From the NCBI GenBank assembly GCA_016742095.1, contig JACVCJ010000028.1, positions 1 through 46,517 of the forward strand: a stretch of DNA of 46,517 nt, read 5' to 3'. The notes beneath the pieces are model-generated. The model was not told the DNA's origin. It saw nothing but the letters and a program-made list of their open reading frames with translations, and did no database searches. Positions 18,705-26,807 of this stretch are shown here, in pieces. The translations under genes and the position numbers were made by a program. The DNA is from Bacteroidia bacterium (GTDB lineage: Bacteria; Bacteroidota; Bacteroidia; CAIKAF01). Position 1 is the first letter of the stretch, and each line of letters opens with the position of its first letter.

Positions 18705-19511
18705 TTAATTCTGATTTAACTTATCCTTTTCTTTCTGGCACAGGTTAAAGATCGCTTCCGCTTCTTTCAGGCGTGCAGATTCTTTGAAACGGTCTGCAAA
18801 GTTATAATAATATTTGATTGCCTCCTCATATCTTTCTTTCTTTTTCTCGTCTACGCTGTTCTGGGCGTATTTGTAGGCCGAAAGCACCAGGTAGTAGCTG
18901 GCTTCGGCATCGAGGCGGGAGTCCGGAAAGGAGTTCAGGAAGGTTTTAAAGGCTACGATGGCCGAGTTGTAATATTCGATATTGTACCAGAGCAGGGCGC
19001 TGTTAAAGCTCTTCACCTCCAGTTTTTTACGCAGGGTCTCGATCAGTTCGTTGCAGGCGTTCACCCGGCCGCTGTTCGGATAGCGGTTCACAAAGGACTG
19101 CAGTTCGGCAATGGCGCCGATGGTGCTCGACTGATCCAGCTGGCTGCGCGGAGAATCCTGGGCCAGGCAGTAGCCGCCCATATAGGCCGCTTCTTCGGCG
19201 TATTTGGACAGGGGATAGGTGGACGTAAAGTTCGACAGGTAATAATAAGCCGTCTGGTAATCTTTTACCCCGGCATAGCACATGGCGTACATATAATACA
19301 CGTCTTCGGCATCTTTCTGGCCGCGTACGTATACCATGGTCTCCTCGAGCAGGGGCAGGGCCTTGCTGTAGTTTTTTTCCTCGTAGTACCTTTTGGCGTA
19401 CTCGTACTTCTTTTTAAAGTCAGACCCTTTCAGCACCGACTGGTAGCTGCTGCAGGACACGAAAAGCAGCAGTGCGCTCAGTGCCGGGACGATATGAAGT
19501 TTTTTCAGCAT
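18705..19511 (-). CDS. bamD: Outer membrane assembly lipoprotein BamD
   Basis: BamD is the TPR lipoprotein of the BAM complex that inserts beta-barrel proteins into the outer membrane. The 268-aa product begins with a lipoprotein signal (LLFVSCSSYQ). It continues with SDFKKKYEYAKRYYEEKNYSKALPLLEE as the first TPR. Further TPR helices include YYMYAMCYAGVKDYQTAYYYLSNF and DAEASYYLVLSAYKYA. The C-terminus is EEAIKYYYNFADRF followed by a Lys/Glu-rich helix. Length and repeat spacing fit the Bacteroidota family. It heads the minus-strand run bamD-rpoZ-coaBC-DUF4835 and is divergent from the sphingolipid-type synthase, with 102 bp between the starts. Confidence 0.92.
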   Translation of the reverse strand: MLKKLHIVPALSALLLFVSCSSYQSVLKGSDFKKKYEYAKRYYEEKNYSKALPLLEETMVYVRGQKDAEDVYYMYAMCYAGVKDYQTAYYYLSNFTSTYPLSKYAEEAAYMGGYCLAQDSPRSQLDQSSTIGAIAELQSFVNRYPNSGRVNACNELIETLRKKLEVKSFNSALLWYNIEYYNSAIVAFKTFLNSFPDSRLDAEASYYLVLSAYKYAQNSVDEKKKERYEEAIKYYYNFADRFKESARLKEAEAIFNLCQKEKDKLNQN

Positions 19512-19553
19512 ATTTTTTTATAAGTGATGTGTTGATAACGCAAAGTTCCCAAA

Positions 19554-19584
19554 ATTGTTATCTTTTATTTTATTTCTAATTTTG
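19554..19584 (+). promoter_or_regulatory. Bacteroidota-type promoter for the alpha-oxoamine synthase
   Basis: ATTG (19554-19557, one mismatch to TTTG), a 19-bp spacer and TAATTTTG (19577-19584) fit the consensus; the ATG is 29 bp downstream. Confidence 0.65.
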
Positions 19585-19613
19585 CGCAAAAATAGGATAA
19601 ATAAACATCAAGT

Positions 19614-20882
19614 ATGGCGGATCTTTTTGATAAATTCAGAAAAAACATGGGCCCACTGGGCCGCTTAGCCACTGTGGCTCACGGTTATTTCACCTTTCCG
19701 AAGCTGGAAGGAGATATCGGAAGCCGTATGAAATTCCGGGGTAAGGACGTATTGGTATGGAGCCTGAACAACTACCTGGGCCTGGCCAATCACCCCGAAG
19801 TACGTAAGGCCGATGCCGATGCGGCGGCGGCGTACGGGCTGGCATACCCGATGGGTGCGCGCATGCTTACCGGGGAAAGTAATTTCCACGAAGAACTGGA
19901 AACGGGCCTGGCCAGACTGGTGGGCAAACCGGCCGGTATGCTGCTTAACTATGGTTACCAGGGCTGTATGTCGGTGATCGACGCCCTCGTAAGCCGTCAT
20001 GATGTGATCGTGTATGATGCCGAGTGTCATGCCTGTATCGTGGACGGCGTACGCCTGCATGCCGGTAACCGCTTCGTTTTCCAGCATAACGACATGGAAA
20101 GCCTGGAAAAACAGCTGCAGCGTGCCGAAAAACTGACTGAAAAATCAGGCGGCGGTGTTCTGGTGATCACCGAAGGTGTATACGGTATGACCGGTGAACA
20201 GGGACGTATCGCCGATATCGTAAGCCTGAAATCGAAATACAATTTCCGCCTGCTGGTAGACGATGCCCATGGTATCGGTACCCTGGGTGCCAAAGGCGGC
20301 GGAGCCTGCGAAGAGCAGAACGCCATCGAAGGCGTGGACATCATCTTCGGTACCTTTGCCAAATCCTTTGCCCTTACAGGCGCCTGGGTGGCCGGTGAAC
20401 CCGACATCATGATGTACCTGAAATACAACGTACGTTCACAGATCTACGCCAAAACCCTGCCTATGCCGCTGGTGATCGGTGCGCTGAAACGCCTCGAGAT
20501 CATGAACCGCAGCACCGAGCAGAAAGATAAACTGTGGGCGGTGGTGAACTCCCTGCAGTCGGGCCTGCGCGAAGCCGGTTTCGACCTGGGCAAGACCAAC
20601 TCCTGCGTTACCCCGGTAATGATGCACGGCGGCGAGAACGAAGCCTCCAACCTGGTGGTGGACCTGCGCGAGAACTACGGTATCTTCTGTTCGATGGTGA
20701 TCTACCCGGTGATCCCGAAAGGTATGATCCTGCTGCGACTGATCCCGACCGCTTCGCATACACAGGAAGATGTGGAATACACCATCCGTACCTTCAAAGA
20801 AGTGCGCGATAAACTGGCCAACGGCGGTTACGACAAGGAACGTCCGGCATCCCTGCTGGCCGAGCTCCAGGCCAAAGCCTAA
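19614..20882 (+). CDS. Alpha-oxoamine synthase, probably serine palmitoyltransferase
   Basis: The 422-aa protein is a fold-type I PLP enzyme of the alpha-oxoamine synthase family, which joins an amino acid and an acyl-CoA with loss of CO2. Conserved features are NNYLGLANHPEV, GARMLTGES, LLNYGYQGCMSVIDAL, YDAECHACIVDG, VDDAHGIGTLG and FGTFAKSFALTGAWVAG with Lys250 as the PLP lysine. The divergent TFAKSF motif and the length resemble the Bacteroidota enzymes that make sphingolipid bases by condensing serine with palmitoyl-CoA. Alternatives are a cysteate-using enzyme for capnine (sulfonolipids), glycine C-acetyltransferase or BioF. No biotin genes are nearby. It has its own promoter and terminator. 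Confidence 0.82.
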   Translation: MADLFDKFRKNMGPLGRLATVAHGYFTFPKLEGDIGSRMKFRGKDVLVWSLNNYLGLANHPEVRKADADAAAAYGLAYPMGARMLTGESNFHEELETGLARLVGKPAGMLLNYGYQGCMSVIDALVSRHDVIVYDAECHACIVDGVRLHAGNRFVFQHNDMESLEKQLQRAEKLTEKSGGGVLVITEGVYGMTGEQGRIADIVSLKSKYNFRLLVDDAHGIGTLGAKGGGACEEQNAIEGVDIIFGTFAKSFALTGAWVAGEPDIMMYLKYNVRSQIYAKTLPMPLVIGALKRLEIMNRSTEQKDKLWAVVNSLQSGLREAGFDLGKTNSCVTPVMMHGGENEASNLVVDLRENYGIFCSMVIYPVIPKGMILLRLIPTASHTQEDVEYTIRTFKEVRDKLANGGYDKERPASLLAELQAKA

Positions 20883-20910
20883 ACAACGGATCGTAATTTA
20901 AAACCAGATA

Positions 20911-20940
20911 AAAGCCCCGGTATCACAGCCGGGGTTTTTT
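20911..20940 (+). terminator. Rho-independent terminator after the alpha-oxoamine synthase
   Basis: Stem CCCCGG (20915-20920) / CCGGGG (20929-20934) is followed by six T residues, 28 bp after the stop codon. Confidence 0.85.
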
Positions 20941-20956
20941 AGTATAGATACAAAAG

Positions 20957-20985
20957 AAAAACCGCTCCGGGAAGAAGCGGTTTTT
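20957..20985 (-). terminator. Terminator after mscL
   Basis: AAAAACCGCT (20957-20966) pairs with AGCGGTTTTT (20976-20985). Read on the minus strand the hairpin ends in a T-run, and it lies 32 bp past the mscL stop. The structure is symmetrical and could also act on the plus strand. Confidence 0.8.
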
Positions 20986-21017
20986 ACGTTCAAGAAGGTT
21001 TATCTGGTTAAGATGAT

Positions 21018-21407
21018 CTACTTGTTCCGGAGGGCGTCGCGGATCTCCATCAGCAGTTTCTCCTCATTGGTCGGTTCCGGCGGAGCGGCAGGCGTTTCGG
21101 GAACCGGTTCGCGTTTCAGGCGGTTAATGCCTTTTACCAGCATGAACAGGGCCAGCGCCACAATGGTAAAGGAAATGACCTGTGAAATAAAGTTCCCGTA
21201 CTTGATCGCCGTACCCGGGACCGTAAGCTGGGCCAGGTCGGTAAGATTAGCGGCTTTCAGGGCGGGCGTCAGTATCGCCGGGGTGATGATATCATCCACC
21301 ATTGATTTAACGATTCCCTGGAAGGCGCCGCCGATCACTACACCGACCGCCAGATCGATCACATTGCCCTTAACGGCAAATTCCTTGAATTCTTTAATAA
21401 ATCCCAT
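21018..21407 (-). CDS. mscL: Large-conductance mechanosensitive channel
   Basis: MscL opens under membrane tension to release solutes during hypo-osmotic shock. The 129-aa protein has the expected N-terminal amphipathic helix (MGFIKEFKEFAVKGNVIDLAVGVV), with the pore-lining TM1 AVGVVIGGAFQGIVKSMVDDIITP. A periplasmic loop follows, then TM2 ISQVISFTIVALALFMLVKGINRL and the cytoplasmic bundle ending LLMEIRDALRNK. The Pro/Glu-rich linker between TM2 and the bundle is also usual. It is transcribed alone, divergent from lpdA with 90 bp between starts, and is followed by a terminator. Confidence 0.96.
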   Translation of the reverse strand: MGFIKEFKEFAVKGNVIDLAVGVVIGGAFQGIVKSMVDDIITPAILTPALKAANLTDLAQLTVPGTAIKYGNFISQVISFTIVALALFMLVKGINRLKREPVPETPAAPPEPTNEEKLLMEIRDALRNK

Positions 21408-21430
21408 ACCTAAAGGTTATTTGTTTTCTG

Positions 21431-21438
21431 CAAATATA
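21431..21438 (-). promoter_or_regulatory. Possible -7 element for mscL
   Basis: On the minus strand these bases read TATATTTG, a match to TAnnTTTG, ending 23 bp before the mscL ATG. The -33 position holds only TGTG-like bases. Confidence 0.45.
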
Positions 21439-21497
21439 TTCGATTTTCGTTTCACACCTATAATTATTACTTTCGCTGCGTAAAAACTGTTTAGTCT

Positions 21498-22886
21498 ATG
21501 TACGATGTAATTGTATTAGGTAGCGGTCCGGGTGGTTATGTTGCTGCCATCCGCGCTTCACAGCTCGGGCTTAAGACCGCTGTGGTTGAAAAGGAATCCC
21601 TGGGCGGTATCTGCCTCAACTGGGGTTGTATCCCTACAAAAGCCCTTCTTAAAAGTGCCAACGTAAAGGAATATATAGATCACGCGTCGGAGTACGGCCT
21701 CAGCGTGGAGGGCGCCTCTGCCGATTTTCCGGCCATCATTAAACGCAGCCGCGGCGTGGCCGAAGGCATGAGCAAAGGCGTACAGTTCCTGATGCGTAAG
21801 AACAAGATCGACGTTATTGCCGGCTTCGGAAAGCTGCTGGCCCCCGGTAAACTCGAAGTGACCGATGCCGACGGCAAAAAAGCCACGCATTCTGCCAAAC
21901 ACATTATTATTGCTACCGGTGCCCGTTCCCGCAGTCTGCCTGCCATCCCGCAGGACGGAAAACGTATCGTCGGCTACCGCGAGGCCATGTCCCTGCCCGA
22001 ACAGCCCAAATCCATGGTGGTAGTGGGCAGCGGAGCCATCGGCTGCGAATTTGCCTATTTCTACAGCACCCTGGGTACTAAGGTAACGATCATCGAATAC
22101 CTGCCGAACATTCTGCCTATCGAAGACGAAGAGGTGAGCAAACAGCTGGAGAAATCCTTCAAAAAAGCCGGTATCGAGGTGCTGGTGTCTACTTCGGTAG
22201 AGCAGGCCACGGCCGGTAAGAACGGTTGTGAAGTAAAGATCAAGAATGCCAAAGGAGAAGCACAGACGCTGGAATGCGACGTGGTGCTTTCGGCCGTGGG
22301 TATACAGACCAATATCGAAAACATCGGCCTGGAGACCCTGGGCGTTAAAACGGACAAGGGACGCATCCTGGTGGACGAGTTCTTCCGCACCAATATCCCC
22401 GGCGTATATGCCATCGGCGACGTGATCCCCGGTCCCGCACTGGCACACGTGGCCTCACACGAAGGTATCGTATGCGTAGAGAAAATTGCCGGCAAGAACC
22501 CGACCCCGATCGACTACAACAATGTACCTTCCTGCACCTACTGCTACCCCGAAGTAGCTTCGGTAGGCCTTACCGAAAAAGCCGCTAAGGAAGCCGGTTA
22601 CGAGATCAAAGTGGGCAAATTCCCCTTCTCGGCTTCCGGGAAAGCCAGCGCGGCCGGTGCCAAAGACGGGTTCGTAAAAGTGATCTTCGACGCCAAATAC
22701 GGCGAATGGCTGGGTTGCCACATGATCGGCGCCGGCGTTACGGAAATGATCGCCGAAGCGGTCGTGGCCCGTAAACTGGAAACCACCGGGCACGAGATCA
22801 TTGCGTCCATGCACCCGCACCCGACCATGAGCGAGGCCGTAATGGAGGCCGCCGCAGCTGCATACGGCGAAGTTATTCACCTGTAG
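21498..22886 (+). CDS. lpdA: Dihydrolipoyl dehydrogenase
   Basis: The E3 component of the 2-oxoacid dehydrogenase complexes and glycine cleavage system reoxidises dihydrolipoamide with NAD+. The 462-aa protein has the FAD dinucleotide motif GSGPGGY (8-14), the redox disulfide Cys39/Cys44 in GGICLNWGC, the NAD motif VVGSGAIGCEFAYFY and the second FAD motif YAIGDVIPGPALAHVA. The C-terminal HPHPTMSEAVMEAA supplies the catalytic His-Glu. Other complex subunits are not nearby. asnB starts one base after its stop, so lpdA appears to be the first gene of the polysaccharide run. Confidence 0.96.
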   Translation: MYDVIVLGSGPGGYVAAIRASQLGLKTAVVEKESLGGICLNWGCIPTKALLKSANVKEYIDHASEYGLSVEGASADFPAIIKRSRGVAEGMSKGVQFLMRKNKIDVIAGFGKLLAPGKLEVTDADGKKATHSAKHIIIATGARSRSLPAIPQDGKRIVGYREAMSLPEQPKSMVVVGSGAIGCEFAYFYSTLGTKVTIIEYLPNILPIEDEEVSKQLEKSFKKAGIEVLVSTSVEQATAGKNGCEVKIKNAKGEAQTLECDVVLSAVGIQTNIENIGLETLGVKTDKGRILVDEFFRTNIPGVYAIGDVIPGPALAHVASHEGIVCVEKIAGKNPTPIDYNNVPSCTYCYPEVASVGLTEKAAKEAGYEIKVGKFPFSASGKASAAGAKDGFVKVIFDAKYGEWLGCHMIGAGVTEMIAEAVVARKLETTGHEIIASMHPHPTMSEAVMEAAAAAYGEVIHL

Positions 22887-22887
22887 T

Positions 22888-24768
22888 ATGTGCGGAATAG
22901 CCGGACTTTTAGCATTCCATTCCGGTGCCCGTAACTGGGAACCTTCCCTGGACGCGGCATTGCAAAAATTATCATACAGAGGGCCCGATGCGTCGGGCTC
23001 TTTTTTTTCGGGCCCCTTCGGCTGTGCACACCGCCGCCTTTCCATCATTGATACGGATGCAGCGGCCAATCAGCCTTTCCGGGACGAAAGCGGGCGCTAC
23101 GTGCTGGTGTTCAACGGCGAAATTTTTAACTATGCCCAACTGAAAGAAGAACTGCTTTCGCCCCTGGGTATCCGTTTCCGTACCCGAGGCGATACCGAAG
23201 TGCTGCTGTACCTGCTGATCCATTTCGGCCCCTCGGTACTGAACCGCCTGCGCGGTTTCTTTGTCTTTGCCTTTTACGATACCGAACGGCAGGAGCTGCT
23301 GCTGGCCCGCGATCGTTTCGGGCAAAAGCCGCTCTGGTACACCCGGCAGCAGGAATTCCTGGCCTTTGCCAGTGAGTTCAAGGCCCTGAACTGCTTTCCG
23401 CTGAGCAAGGAAGCCGATCCTGTTTCGTACGAGATGTTCTTCCGGCTTTCTTACCTGCCGGCGCCGTATACGCCCTTTGCCAATATCCGCAAGCTGGAAC
23501 CGGGGCATTACCTGCTGATGCGCCCGGGAAAAGAACTGTATAAAAAAAGCTGGTATACACTTCAACTGCCCGAAACACCTTCGGAAATGAGTTATACCGA
23601 AGCCCTGGACGCCGTGCGCCGTTCTGTTACAGAAAGCGTATCGTACCGCCTCGTGGCCGATGTACCTACGGGCTCGTTCCTGAGCGGCGGGGTCGATTCC
23701 GCCGTGGTCTCGGCCGTAGCGGCCTCCCTGCGCCGTGGTTTTTCATCCTTTTCGCTTTCTTTCCCCGACATGCCCTATATGGACGAAAGCGCCTATGCGG
23801 CAGAAACGGCGGCCTTTATCGGTACCGATCACCACAGCATACCGGTGGGGCAGGCGCAGATGGAAAACGCCCTGGAAGAAGTACTCGATTATACCGACGA
23901 TCTGTTTGCCGACAGTAGCGCCATTGCCGTGCACGTGCTCTGTAAGGAGGTGCGTCGTCACCTGACCGTGGCCCTGAGCGGCGACGGCGGCGATGAGATA
24001 TTCGGCGGTTACCGCAAACACAAGGCCCTGCTCATGGGGCGTAAACTGCATATGCTGCGGCCCGGGTTTGCACTCCTGTCGGCCCTTTTACCTGCGGCAG
24101 CCGGTGCGCGGACCTCGGGTACGGCGGACCGTATACGAAAAGTGGTGAAATTCTCGCACATGGCCTCGCTGGACCTGGCTTCCCAGTATGCCTATACGCT
24201 GGAATGGTTCCACAGCGATTTTACACGTAAACTGCTGCCGAAGTCGCATACCGAAGCCCTTACCGACGATCGTATCCTGGATTACCTGTCGCCCGAAGGC
24301 AGCTATCTTTCCCGCATCCTGCTGGCCGATGTGCACAGTGTGTTACAGGGCGATATGCTGACCAAGGTGGACCTGTTTTCCATGCGCAACGGTATGGAAG
24401 TACGCAACCCGCTGCTGGACCACAGCCTGGTAGAACTGGCCTTTAGCCTGCCCGACGAATACAAGATCGGCGGCGGTATGCAGAAGCGTATACTAAAAGA
24501 TGCTTTCCGCGATATGTTGCCTCCCACACAGTTCAACCGGCCTAAAAAAGGCTTTGAGGTGCCGTTGCAGCTCTGGCTTACCGGCCGCTTCAGCAAACAG
24601 ATGAAAGAAGAATGGCTGAACCGCGAAACCATTGAACGGCAGGGCATACTCGACCATGCATATATACAAAAGCTGATCGCCGAACTGGAAACGGGGCGCT
24701 CGGCCGACGCACATTTTGCACTCTGGAATGCCATCGTATTCACAAAATGGTTTACTTTGTACGCCTAA
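22888..24768 (+). CDS. asnB: Glutamine-hydrolysing asparagine synthase (AsnB family)
   Basis: The 626-aa protein begins MCGIAGLL, with Cys2 as the N-terminal nucleophile of the glutaminase domain (about 1-200; RGPDASG, HRRLSIID, FNGEIFNY, TRGDTEVLL). The synthetase domain follows, with the ATP-binding PP-loop SGGVDSA from residue 266 and SGDGGDEIFGGYRKH. It normally makes asparagine from aspartate and glutamine. Members inside polysaccharide loci often amidate sugar acids or other small molecules instead. Here it lies one base after lpdA and 13 bp before a glycosyltransferase, so either role is possible. The length is within the range of the 600-650-aa subgroup common in capsule loci. Confidence 0.93.
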   Translation: MCGIAGLLAFHSGARNWEPSLDAALQKLSYRGPDASGSFFSGPFGCAHRRLSIIDTDAAANQPFRDESGRYVLVFNGEIFNYAQLKEELLSPLGIRFRTRGDTEVLLYLLIHFGPSVLNRLRGFFVFAFYDTERQELLLARDRFGQKPLWYTRQQEFLAFASEFKALNCFPLSKEADPVSYEMFFRLSYLPAPYTPFANIRKLEPGHYLLMRPGKELYKKSWYTLQLPETPSEMSYTEALDAVRRSVTESVSYRLVADVPTGSFLSGGVDSAVVSAVAASLRRGFSSFSLSFPDMPYMDESAYAAETAAFIGTDHHSIPVGQAQMENALEEVLDYTDDLFADSSAIAVHVLCKEVRRHLTVALSGDGGDEIFGGYRKHKALLMGRKLHMLRPGFALLSALLPAAAGARTSGTADRIRKVVKFSHMASLDLASQYAYTLEWFHSDFTRKLLPKSHTEALTDDRILDYLSPEGSYLSRILLADVHSVLQGDMLTKVDLFSMRNGMEVRNPLLDHSLVELAFSLPDEYKIGGGMQKRILKDAFRDMLPPTQFNRPKKGFEVPLQLWLTGRFSKQMKEEWLNRETIERQGILDHAYIQKLIAELETGRSADAHFALWNAIVFTKWFTLYA

Positions 24769-24781
24769 TTCACCATGCCAG

Positions 24782-26017
24782 ATGAACACGAAACCGAGGG
24801 TTTTGCGTATATTAAACCGTTTTAATGTAGGCGGGCCGGTATATAACGTTACCTACCTGAGCCGCTACATGGAACCGGAATTCGAAACCCTGCTGGCAGG
24901 CGGAAATGCCGGTGAAAATGAAGAAAGCAGCCTGTACATTCTGGAACAGAACGGCATAAAACCCGTACTGCTCGATGAAATGCAACGCTCGGTGAGCGCC
25001 CTGGGCGATGTACGTTCCTACCAGCGTATCCGGGAGCTGATCCGTGAATTTCGTCCGCATATTGTGCATACCCATGCGTCCAAAGCCGGTGCCGTAGGCC
25101 GTATGGCGGCTTTCCACGAAAAAGTGCCGGTCGTGGTGCATACTTTTCACGGGCATGTTTTTCATTCCTATTTCAGTAAAACGCGTACTACGGTCTTTAA
25201 ACAGATCGAGCGTTACCTGGCGCGCCGTTCCGACCGCATTGTGGCCATCAGCGATAAGCTGAAACACGAACTGGTGCAGGAACACGGCATCACCACTGCC
25301 GACAAGGTAAGTGTGGTGCCCCTGGGTTTTGACCTGGAACCTTTTACCCGGGACCGCGAAGTCCGGCGCAGGGCCTTCCGGGAAGCCTGGAACATTGCGG
25401 AAGATACCCTGCTGGTGGGACTCGTGGGCCGTATGGTGCCGGTAAAGAACCACCGCCTGCTTACAGAAGCCGCCGCTGCCCTGAAACACAGAACGGGCCG
25501 TAACGTGCAGTACCTGCTGGTGGGCGACGGGGAGAGCCGTAATGCTATTATTTCGGATATTCAACAACTCGGACTTTCGTATACATATAAAGAACCTGCC
25601 GTTCCGGGTACGGATTTTGTACTGACCTCCTGGCAGCAGAATACGCCGGATATTTACGCGGCGCTGGATATAACCGTGCTCTGTTCGTTCAATGAAGGTA
25701 CGCCCGTATCGCTCATCGAGGCACAGGCCGCGGGAATACCCGTGCTGAGCACGCGTGTGGGCGGCATCGAAAATGTGGTACGGGAGGGCAGGAGCGCCCT
25801 GCTTACGTCCACCGACAGCGCGGCGTTTACCGAAGCCCTGTACAACATGCTGAGCGACGATGATCTGCGCAGCCGTATGGCAGGGGCCGGACGCGACTTT
25901 GCCATGCAGCATTTTCATTATACCCGCCTGGTAGACGATATGCGGCAGCTGTATTATGAACTGTTGCGGAAGAAGGGACTGGAATTCCCTGTTCCGGGTA
26001 AAGAAATTTATCGTTAA
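24782..26017 (+). CDS. Family 4 glycosyltransferase
   Basis: I choose the ATG at 24782 (MNTKPRVLRILNRFNVGGP, 411 aa). An open frame from 24716 overlaps asnB and adds nothing recognisable. The protein has a two-domain GT-B fold. The N-terminus carries NVGGPVYNVTYL, then HTHASKAGAVGRMAA and VHTFHGHVFHSYF. The C-terminal donor site has GRMVPVKNH, FNEGTPVSLIEAQAAGIPVLSTRVGGIENVV, the GT4 E-x7-E motif region. GT4 enzymes are retaining transferases using nucleotide sugars. It probably adds a sugar to the lipid-linked repeat unit of the polysaccharide made by this locus. No signal or membrane segments are seen. Confidence 0.92.
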   Translation: MNTKPRVLRILNRFNVGGPVYNVTYLSRYMEPEFETLLAGGNAGENEESSLYILEQNGIKPVLLDEMQRSVSALGDVRSYQRIRELIREFRPHIVHTHASKAGAVGRMAAFHEKVPVVVHTFHGHVFHSYFSKTRTTVFKQIERYLARRSDRIVAISDKLKHELVQEHGITTADKVSVVPLGFDLEPFTRDREVRRRAFREAWNIAEDTLLVGLVGRMVPVKNHRLLTEAAAALKHRTGRNVQYLLVGDGESRNAIISDIQQLGLSYTYKEPAVPGTDFVLTSWQQNTPDIYAALDITVLCSFNEGTPVSLIEAQAAGIPVLSTRVGGIENVVREGRSALLTSTDSAAFTEALYNMLSDDDLRSRMAGAGRDFAMQHFHYTRLVDDMRQLYYELLRKKGLEFPVPGKEIYR

Positions 26018-26030
26018 TTTGTAGAGATAA

Positions 26031-26804
26031 ATGATGCGCAGAATATATATTCCCTTATTGATACTGGTGTTGGGCACGCTCAGCAGCTGTAAGACCTTTT
26101 ATCCCTCGGTGATGTTGAAAACACCCCGGGACTACGAATTCCCGCCTGTTCCGACCAACGTGGATTCGCAGTACACCGTGGGCATTAACGATGAACTTTC
26201 GCTGGAACTCTATGCCAACGATGGTATCCGGATGATCGACGTGATCAATTCCGGCGAAAAGGGCCAGCAGGGCAGCAATGGAGAAACGCTTACCTATCCC
26301 GTGGAGTACGACGGCACCGTAAAGTTCCCCGTGATCGGCCGCATACGCCTGGCCGGGCTCACCATGCGCGCGGCGGAAGATACCATACAAAAACTCTTTG
26401 CCAGGGTATACAACGATCCTTTTGCACGGCTTAAAGTACTTAACAAGCAGGTGATCGTATTCCCCGGAAGCGGGGGAGCAGCCCGTGTGGTGCGGCTTAC
26501 CGAGCCCAATACCACGCTCGTTGAAGCCCTGGCCGAAGCCGGTGGCATTACCAAAGACGGCAAGGCATACCGGGTAAAACTGGTGCGCGGCAGCTACGAT
26601 AACCCGCAGGTATACCTCATTAACCTGCGCACGTTGCAGGGCCTGAAAGACGGCGACCTGGTACTGCAGCCCAACGATCTTATTTACGTGGAACACCGCC
26701 CCTCAAGCCGTGAGGCCATGACCGAAGTGATGCCCTGGCTGGCCAGCTTTACTTCGCTGCTTGGGCTCGGACTTACGATATACACCCTTACTAAAATCAA
26801 ATAA
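26031..26804 (+). CDS. Polysaccharide export outer-membrane lipoprotein (Wza-like)
   Basis: The 257-aa protein has a lipoprotein signal with the lipobox LSSC (Cys20), so it should be lipidated and exported. The Poly_export domain starts at about residue 45 (QYTVGINDELSLELYANDG) and includes VKFPVIGRIRLAGLTMRAAEDTI. A soluble-ligand-binding beta-grasp segment follows (TLVEALAEAGGITKDGKAYRVKLVRG). The C-terminus is a hydrophobic stretch (SFTSLLGLGLTIYTLTKIK) that fits the outer-membrane helix of Wza-type translocons. It starts 13 bp after the glycosyltransferase gene, and the kinase/co-polymerase gene follows after 3 bp. Met1 or Met2 could be the start. Confidence 0.92.
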   Translation: MMRRIYIPLLILVLGTLSSCKTFYPSVMLKTPRDYEFPPVPTNVDSQYTVGINDELSLELYANDGIRMIDVINSGEKGQQGSNGETLTYPVEYDGTVKFPVIGRIRLAGLTMRAAEDTIQKLFARVYNDPFARLKVLNKQVIVFPGSGGAARVVRLTEPNTTLVEALAEAGGITKDGKAYRVKLVRGSYDNPQVYLINLRTLQGLKDGDLVLQPNDLIYVEHRPSSREAMTEVMPWLASFTSLLGLGLTIYTLTKIK

Positions 26805-26807
26805 GGC

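Noticed and set aside
20957-20985. Small hairpin as an independent small RNA
   Set aside because: It is explained as the mscL terminator; no separate promoter is visible.
24716-24781. Extended glycosyltransferase start inside asnB
   Set aside because: The added peptide is asnB in another frame; the family N-terminus begins at 24782.
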